The position numbers and the translations under genes were made by a program. Source: a candidate division KSB1 bacterium (lineage in GTDB: Bacteria > Zhuqueibacterota > Zhuqueibacteria > JANLFK01 > Oleimicrobiaceae). From it: a DNA stretch of 64,000 bases. Of the stretch, positions 62,024 to 64,000 are shown in pieces (within the stretch, counting starts at the first letter, position 1; the number at the start of each line of letters is the position of its first letter). The notes beneath the pieces are model-generated. The model searched no databases. It worked only from the letters and a program-made list of their open reading frames with translations, and was not told the DNA's origin. The stretch lies in assembly GCA_034506335.1 (NCBI GenBank), contig JAPDPR010000008.1:31437-95436 (forward strand), given 5' to 3'.

Positions 62024-64000
62024 ATGGTCACTGCCAAAACGCTTGCTCTCTTGTTGGCCTGCTTGGTAGGTGTCGGGAGGGCACAGTCCGAGAAGCGCAT
62101 CTACATTGCCAACGACGACCACACCGACTACATGTGGCGCGCGGATGAAGAAACCTACCGGCAGGCGTTTCTCTCCATGCTCGACTATTACCTGGACTTG
62201 GCAGACGCCACGGCGGGCGAGCCTTCGGATTTCCAAAGCCGCTTTAACTGCGACGGAAGCTACTGGGTTTGGACCTACCAGAAGCACCGCTCTGCGGCTG
62301 AATTTGCCCGGCTCGTGGATCGCATGCGCAGCGGACACATCGGCGTGCCGCTCAATCCCCTTGTCGTCTGCTACGGGGGCATGCCAATGGAGGGCGTGCT
62401 GCGCAGCATGTACTACCCAGGTTCGTTAGAGCGGCGATTCGGACTAAAGTTTCCCATAGCGATTTCCATGGAGAATCAGACCCTCCCTTATGGGCTCGGC
62501 GCCCTGTGGGCAGGTGCTGGGGCTCGCTACTCGTGGAAAGGTGTTTGTGCCTGCCTCACGCAGATCGAGGACATCTATGGTCGGCCGCACGAGGCCTATT
62601 GGTGGGAGGGGCCGGATGGAAGCAGGATCCTCATGAAATGGTATTCCATGGTCTATCACGGCAACCAGGGGCCGGGGGGATACGCTGAAGCGTACGACAC
62701 CTTTGGCGTCATCGACTTTGTAGATGCGGACCCCTACTTTCGTTCCATCTACCCCTACTCGGTCATTGGTTTGTTCGGGAAAGGATGGGATGAGCTGCAG
62801 GTACTCACCGACGAATTCGTTCGCGCTGCGAAGGAAAAAACGCTTCCTGGAAGGCGGGTGATTGTCTCCAACGAACTGGATTTCTTTCAGGACTTTGAGG
62901 CCACCTATGGGAACAACCTACCGACCCTTGCCTGCAGTTTTGGGAATGAATGGGACCTTTATTGCGCCTCCATGGCGGAAGTCTCGGCGCGCGTGAAGCG
63001 TAGCATCGAGAAATTGCGTGCCGCAGAGGCCTTGGCTGCGCTGGTGTGCGTGCACGAGCCTACATTCATGGCCGGAAGGGAGCAGGCCCGTGAGCGCGCC
63101 TGGATGGACATGGGTTTGTACTTCGAACATGCGTGGACCGCTGACGGGCACATCACCAAGCAGGCGCGCGCGGCCTGGCAGCGGCGTATTGCCGAGGAGA
63201 TCGAGGCCTATGTGGAAAGCCTCTACAGCGATGCGAGCACCCATCTGGGCAGGCTGATTCCTGCAGGGGCCTTTCCGCGCTTTGCGGTGTTTAACCCACT
63301 GGGATGGGAGCGCACCGACTATGCGGATCTTCCCTACGAAGGACCCTTCCCCTGCACGGTGGTGGATGTGGAGACAGGCGAACAGGTGCCGGCCCAGAGG
63401 CACGCCGTGACAGGGCACGTCACCTTGCGCGTATTGGCTGCGCGGGTACCACCAACAGGCTATCGCGTGTTTGAGGTTCAACCTGGACCCGGCAAAGATT
63501 TCCCGCAGTGGGCCCAGACCTCAGGTCCGACGGTCGAAACTGACCTCTACCGCCTAACAGTTTCTGACAACGGTGCCATAACAAGCCTTGTGGATAAACG
63601 TCGTGGATACACAGAGCTTGCCGGACAGGAGGGAGGACTCAATTGTCTCGGTCCGGGGAGCGGCACCGTGGTCATGGAGGAAGCGGGACCTGTCTCCGTC
63701 ACGCTCACAGCCAGCGGCGCCTCGCCCTTGTCTCACGTGACGAGAATCACTTTGTTCCGCGACCTCGATCGGGTTGAGATTCGCAACGAAGTCATGCAGA
63801 ACTTTTCCCAGCTCTACACATGGGATTTCTCGCACACTTTCCCCGGTGCGGATGTGTGGCATGAGGAGGTCGGTGCTATAATACTAGCGCGCCTGACGAC
63901 CCAGGGGGGTCACTACTCGCCGCGCAACGCGCGCTACGACTGGTTGACCCTCAACCACTTCGCGGACGTGGGTGCGCAGGGAGCAGGATTTGTCCTGTCC
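62024..64000 (+). CDS. GH38-like alpha-mannosidase, exported (3' end beyond window)
   Basis: 659 codons are visible without a stop. The signal peptide ('TLALLLACLVGVGRAQS') implies export. The GH38 N-terminal fold is suggested by the metal motif 'IYIANDDHTDYMW' (H-X-D) and a second acidic block 'AISMENQTLPYGLGALW', where Glu stands near the position of the family's nucleophilic Asp. The C-terminal beta domains begin near 'PRFAVFNPLGWERTDYA'. It may trim or remodel mannose-containing product. The ATG at 62024 (GGAG 6 nt upstream) is preferred. An in-frame ATG at 61973 overlaps the methyltransferase stop and would add 17 residues before the signal. Confidence 0.72.
   Translation, partial: MVTAKTLALLLACLVGVGRAQSEKRIYIANDDHTDYMWRADEETYRQAFLSMLDYYLDLADATAGEPSDFQSRFNCDGSYWVWTYQKHRSAAEFARLVDRMRSGHIGVPLNPLVVCYGGMPMEGVLRSMYYPGSLERRFGLKFPIAISMENQTLPYGLGALWAGAGARYSWKGVCACLTQIEDIYGRPHEAYWWEGPDGSRILMKWYSMVYHGNQGPGGYAEAYDTFGVIDFVDADPYFRSIYPYSVIGLFGKGWDELQVLTDEFVRAAKEKTLPGRRVIVSNELDFFQDFEATYGNNLPTLACSFGNEWDLYCASMAEVSARVKRSIEKLRAAEALAALVCVHEPTFMAGREQARERAWMDMGLYFEHAWTADGHITKQARAAWQRRIAEEIEAYVESLYSDASTHLGRLIPAGAFPRFAVFNPLGWERTDYADLPYEGPFPCTVVDVETGEQVPAQRHAVTGHVTLRVLAARVPPTGYRVFEVQPGPGKDFPQWAQTSGPTVETDLYRLTVSDNGAITSLVDKRRGYTELAGQEGGLNCLGPGSGTVVMEEAGPVSVTLTASGASPLSHVTRITLFRDLDRVEIRNEVMQNFSQLYTWDFSHTFPGADVWHEEVGAIILARLTTQGGHYSPRNARYDWLTLNHFADVGAQGAGFVLS

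Noticed and set aside
1..64000. CRISPR arrays, tRNA/rRNA genes, prophage or integrative-element ends
   Set aside because: I saw no regularly spaced repeats, no T-arm-like sequences in gene-free intervals, and no integrase or att-like repeats.

Overview
The window is a GC-rich bacterial chromosome segment, almost certainly from an uncultured or little-studied member of the FCB group (Fibrobacterota-Chlorobiota-Bacteroidota and relatives such as KSB1/Calditrichota). The basis is a combination of traits: C-terminal type IX secretion (T9SS) sorting domains of the 'YPNPF' kind on at least two proteins and a variant on a third, a PorV/PorQ-like outer-membrane protein, and a TonB-dependent receptor with an N-terminal carboxypeptidase-regulatory-like domain. 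LacI control, a MalFG-type ABC importer and GH130 sit in the same block. The exact phylum is inference.

Region A (1-15052, minus strand) is core and housekeeping: a PASTA protein (cut by the window edge), rsmB, fmt, yajC, tgt, radA, a TPR/TolB-like propeller lipoprotein and a class V aminotransferase. It also holds a four-gene unit (DmpA-type S58 peptidase, DUF2905, NfeD, slipin) with a clear promoter at one end and a strong hairpin at the other, then comM. Between dmpA and comM, on the plus strand, lies a free-standing sigma70-type promoter. Its predicted ~200-nt transcript folds into a long rod closed by a near-perfect 17-position stem: a strong candidate for a 6S-like or new structured RNA.

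Region B (15156-38923, minus strand) is a glycan-acquisition locus. A LacI regulator has a promoter with near-consensus elements and a palindromic operator on its own start site. It is followed by a secreted carbohydrate-binding/T9SS protein, a TonB receptor, a ~1050-residue surface protein, a PorV-like protein, a ~1060-residue toroid/PKD/LamG/T9SS protein, a parvulin-type foldase, a solute-binding protein with two MalFG permeases, a GH130 phosphorylase and a six-hairpin glycosidase-like lipoprotein. A second, larger glycosidase-like lipoprotein lies upstream of lacI. Together they suggest surface capture, outer-membrane import, periplasmic trimming and phosphorolysis of a (probably mannose-containing) oligosaccharide. 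No SusD and no ABC ATPase are present.

Region C (39600-64000, plus strand) is a Wzx/Wzy-type exopolysaccharide operon. A promoter and a long hairpin-rich leader precede an ISXO2-like transposase with degenerate catalytic positions. Then come Wzz, a BY-kinase-like ATPase lacking the Walker A lysine, a sugar-phosphate transferase fused to a degenerate GGDEF-like domain, and WbpB/WbpD/WbpE-like enzymes for a diacetamido-uronic acid. These are followed by a DUF354 protein, flippase, polymerase, glycosyltransferases, three NodB/DUF3473-type deacetylases (one a pseudoenzyme fused to GT2), a FemAB-like transferase, an SDR epimerase, an FAD oxidoreductase, a GT39-like protein, a methyltransferase and a GH38-like mannosidase cut by the window end. 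Many genes overlap by 1-11 nt, implying translational coupling. The recurring theme of this region is conserved folds that have lost their catalytic residues.
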